64,000 bases of DNA from Thiogranum longum. GTDB lineage: Bacteria; Pseudomonadota; Gammaproteobacteria; DSM-19610. The notes under the pieces are model-generated. The model searched no databases and was not told where the DNA came from. It saw only the letters and a program-made list of their open reading frames with translations. The stretch covers positions 1,558,242 through 1,622,241 of the forward strand of contig NZ_SMFX01000001.1 in assembly GCF_004339085.1 (NCBI RefSeq), in the 5' to 3' direction. Below, one piece after another: positions 63,056 through 64,000 of this stretch (position 1 is the stretch's first letter; every line of letters starts with the position of its first letter). Both the position numbers and the translations under genes were made by a program.

Positions 63056-63748
63056 ATGCGTGCTGAAAGCAGCGAAAAACCGGGCATCCGTGAACAACAT
63101 GCATTGCGTCGACGCAATAATCCGCTTTTTGATGAAACCCGTCGCAACGTGGCAAATGAAGATCTTGCTTCTGCACGACTCGACGACGGCCTTGAACTGG
63201 ATCATTTCATGGAGGAGTTCCAGTTGCTGGTCCAGCGCGCCATCGATCTGAAGCCAAATACCCCCAGTGAAACCGTACTGGAGATAAAGGCCGCACTGGA
63301 CAAGTCCTATCAGCAGGCTTGCGCCCTGCCCGGCGACCAGACACAGGTCAAACAGGCCATCAGTCAACTGGTCAACGCAATTATGCGCGCTATTCGCAAC
63401 GGTATCGACAGTGATGCGCTGGCAGAGCAGGAACTGGAAGACGAGGAAACTGCACGCCGCGCGCACTTCAGCCTTCAGGAACTCCCGCTGGTCTCGGCAC
63501 TCACACACCCGGAATCCCCTATTGGGGAAAACGAGCTCATTCCGTCATTACTCAGCGAGCCTGAACAAACGCTTGCACCCAGCCTGACGATTTTCGACAA
63601 GGGGCAAATGGAAGTACTCTGTGAAGATGCCCGGGCGTTTCTGTCTCAACTCGATCCCGACCGGGCCCTGGATGAGGCATGGCGTAGACTGGAGCTGATG
63701 GAAGAAATCTTTCACCAGTCACATCAACCGCAACGCGGGGACCACTGA
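63056..63748 (+). CDS. Protein of unknown function upstream of fpr
   Basis: A 230-residue acidic, largely helical cytoplasmic protein with no signal peptide or membrane segment. I do not recognise a family. The first part (HALRRRNNPLFDE) is basic; the middle has a helical QLVNAIMRAIRNGIDSDALA; the last third has an acidic DPDRALDEAWRRLELMEEI helix. It ends directly against the ferredoxin-NADP reductase start (no bases between), so the two are probably coupled. Confidence 0.7.
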   Translation: MRAESSEKPGIREQHALRRRNNPLFDETRRNVANEDLASARLDDGLELDHFMEEFQLLVQRAIDLKPNTPSETVLEIKAALDKSYQQACALPGDQTQVKQAISQLVNAIMRAIRNGIDSDALAEQELEDEETARRAHFSLQELPLVSALTHPESPIGENELIPSLLSEPEQTLAPSLTIFDKGQMEVLCEDARAFLSQLDPDRALDEAWRRLELMEEIFHQSHQPQRGDH

Positions 63749-64000
63749 ATGGCAAAGTCTGTCGATCCTGCACGCTGGTGCGAAGGCACAGTCCAGGAGT
63801 TGAAACCCTGGACAGAAAGACTCTATTCAATCCGTATCGATGCGCCGGTAGACCGCTTCACCGCCGGCCAGTTCACCAAGCTGGGCCTGATGATTGACGA
63901 CGAATTCATCAGTCGGCCCTACTCCTATGTCAATGCGCCGGACGAGCGTCCGCTGGAATTTTATTTCATTACGGTACCGGAAGGCCCGCTGACACAGCGG
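63749..64000 (+). CDS. fpr: Ferredoxin-NADP+ reductase, N-terminal part (runs off window)
   Basis: The first 84 residues of an Fpr-type flavoprotein: WCEGTVQELKPWTERLYSI, then FTAGQFTKLGLM and the FAD-binding RPYSYVNAP. It moves electrons between NADPH and ferredoxin/flavodoxin. The rest lies beyond base 64000. Confidence 0.9.
   Translation, partial: MAKSVDPARWCEGTVQELKPWTERLYSIRIDAPVDRFTAGQFTKLGLMIDDEFISRPYSYVNAPDERPLEFYFITVPEGPLTQR

Overview
The window looks like chromosomal DNA of a free-living gammaproteobacterium of moderate GC content. Gene orders rarA-crcB-DUF190-serS, yceD-rpmF-plsX-fabHDG-acpP-fabF-pabBC-mltG-tmk-holB-pilZ-tatD and the two-subunit pyruvate carboxylase pair are typical of that class. 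A NhaD-type Na+/H+ antiporter, a mercury/copper/arsenic gene set and a complete beta-oxidation operon suggest a saline or metal-exposed habitat. I cannot name a genus. I saw no tRNA, rRNA, CRISPR array, insertion sequence or phage gene.

Layout. 1-2552 (+): end of rarA, crcB, a DUF190 gene and serS. 2615-5852 (-): pyruvate carboxylase subunits PycB and PycA. 6072-18511 (+): yceD, rpmF, the fatty-acid synthesis cluster, p-aminobenzoate genes, mltG, tmk, holB, pilZ and tatD, followed by a second PilZ gene. 19185-27776 (-): a permuted papain-like amidase, then FadE, thiolase, hydratase/dehydrogenase and acyl-CoA synthetase. 27925-34995 (-): a PAS-GGDEF-EAL protein, cardiolipin synthase, malate dehydrogenase, citrate synthase and a class V aminotransferase-fold enzyme. 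35195-37341 (+): two glycosyltransferase-type genes and arsenite methyltransferase ArsM.

37333-48517 (-): an orphan mercury-type MerR, a diheme cytochrome c with an outer-membrane porin, two small secreted Cys/His-rich proteins bracketing a CusCBA copper/silver efflux operon with a DsbA-like protein, and a LysR regulator. 48665-52082 (+): an SLC13-type permease and NhaD. 52079-53951 (-): merA and merC behind a textbook MerR-type promoter. 54125-59863 (+): a PhnD-like binding protein, sensor kinase, LuxR-type response regulator and a secreted 5'-nucleotidase/SoxB-like metallophosphatase. 59968-64000: a degenerate receiver protein, a membrane-anchored putative metalloprotease, an acetolactate-synthase-like enzyme, an unknown protein and the start of ferredoxin-NADP reductase.

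Most interesting points. The mercury regulon is split: merR lies about 15 kb from the merCA promoter it probably controls. Binding protein, kinase, regulator and secreted metallophosphatase together look like a three-component sensing system with its target. The acpP leader holds an inverted repeat whose 5' arm can also pair with the acpP ribosome-binding/start region. An exact FNR/Anr box lies upstream of a Cys/His-rich protein and the porin/cytochrome pair. A peptidase-fold gene heads the beta-oxidation operon. All functions are inferred from reading the sequence; no database search was run.
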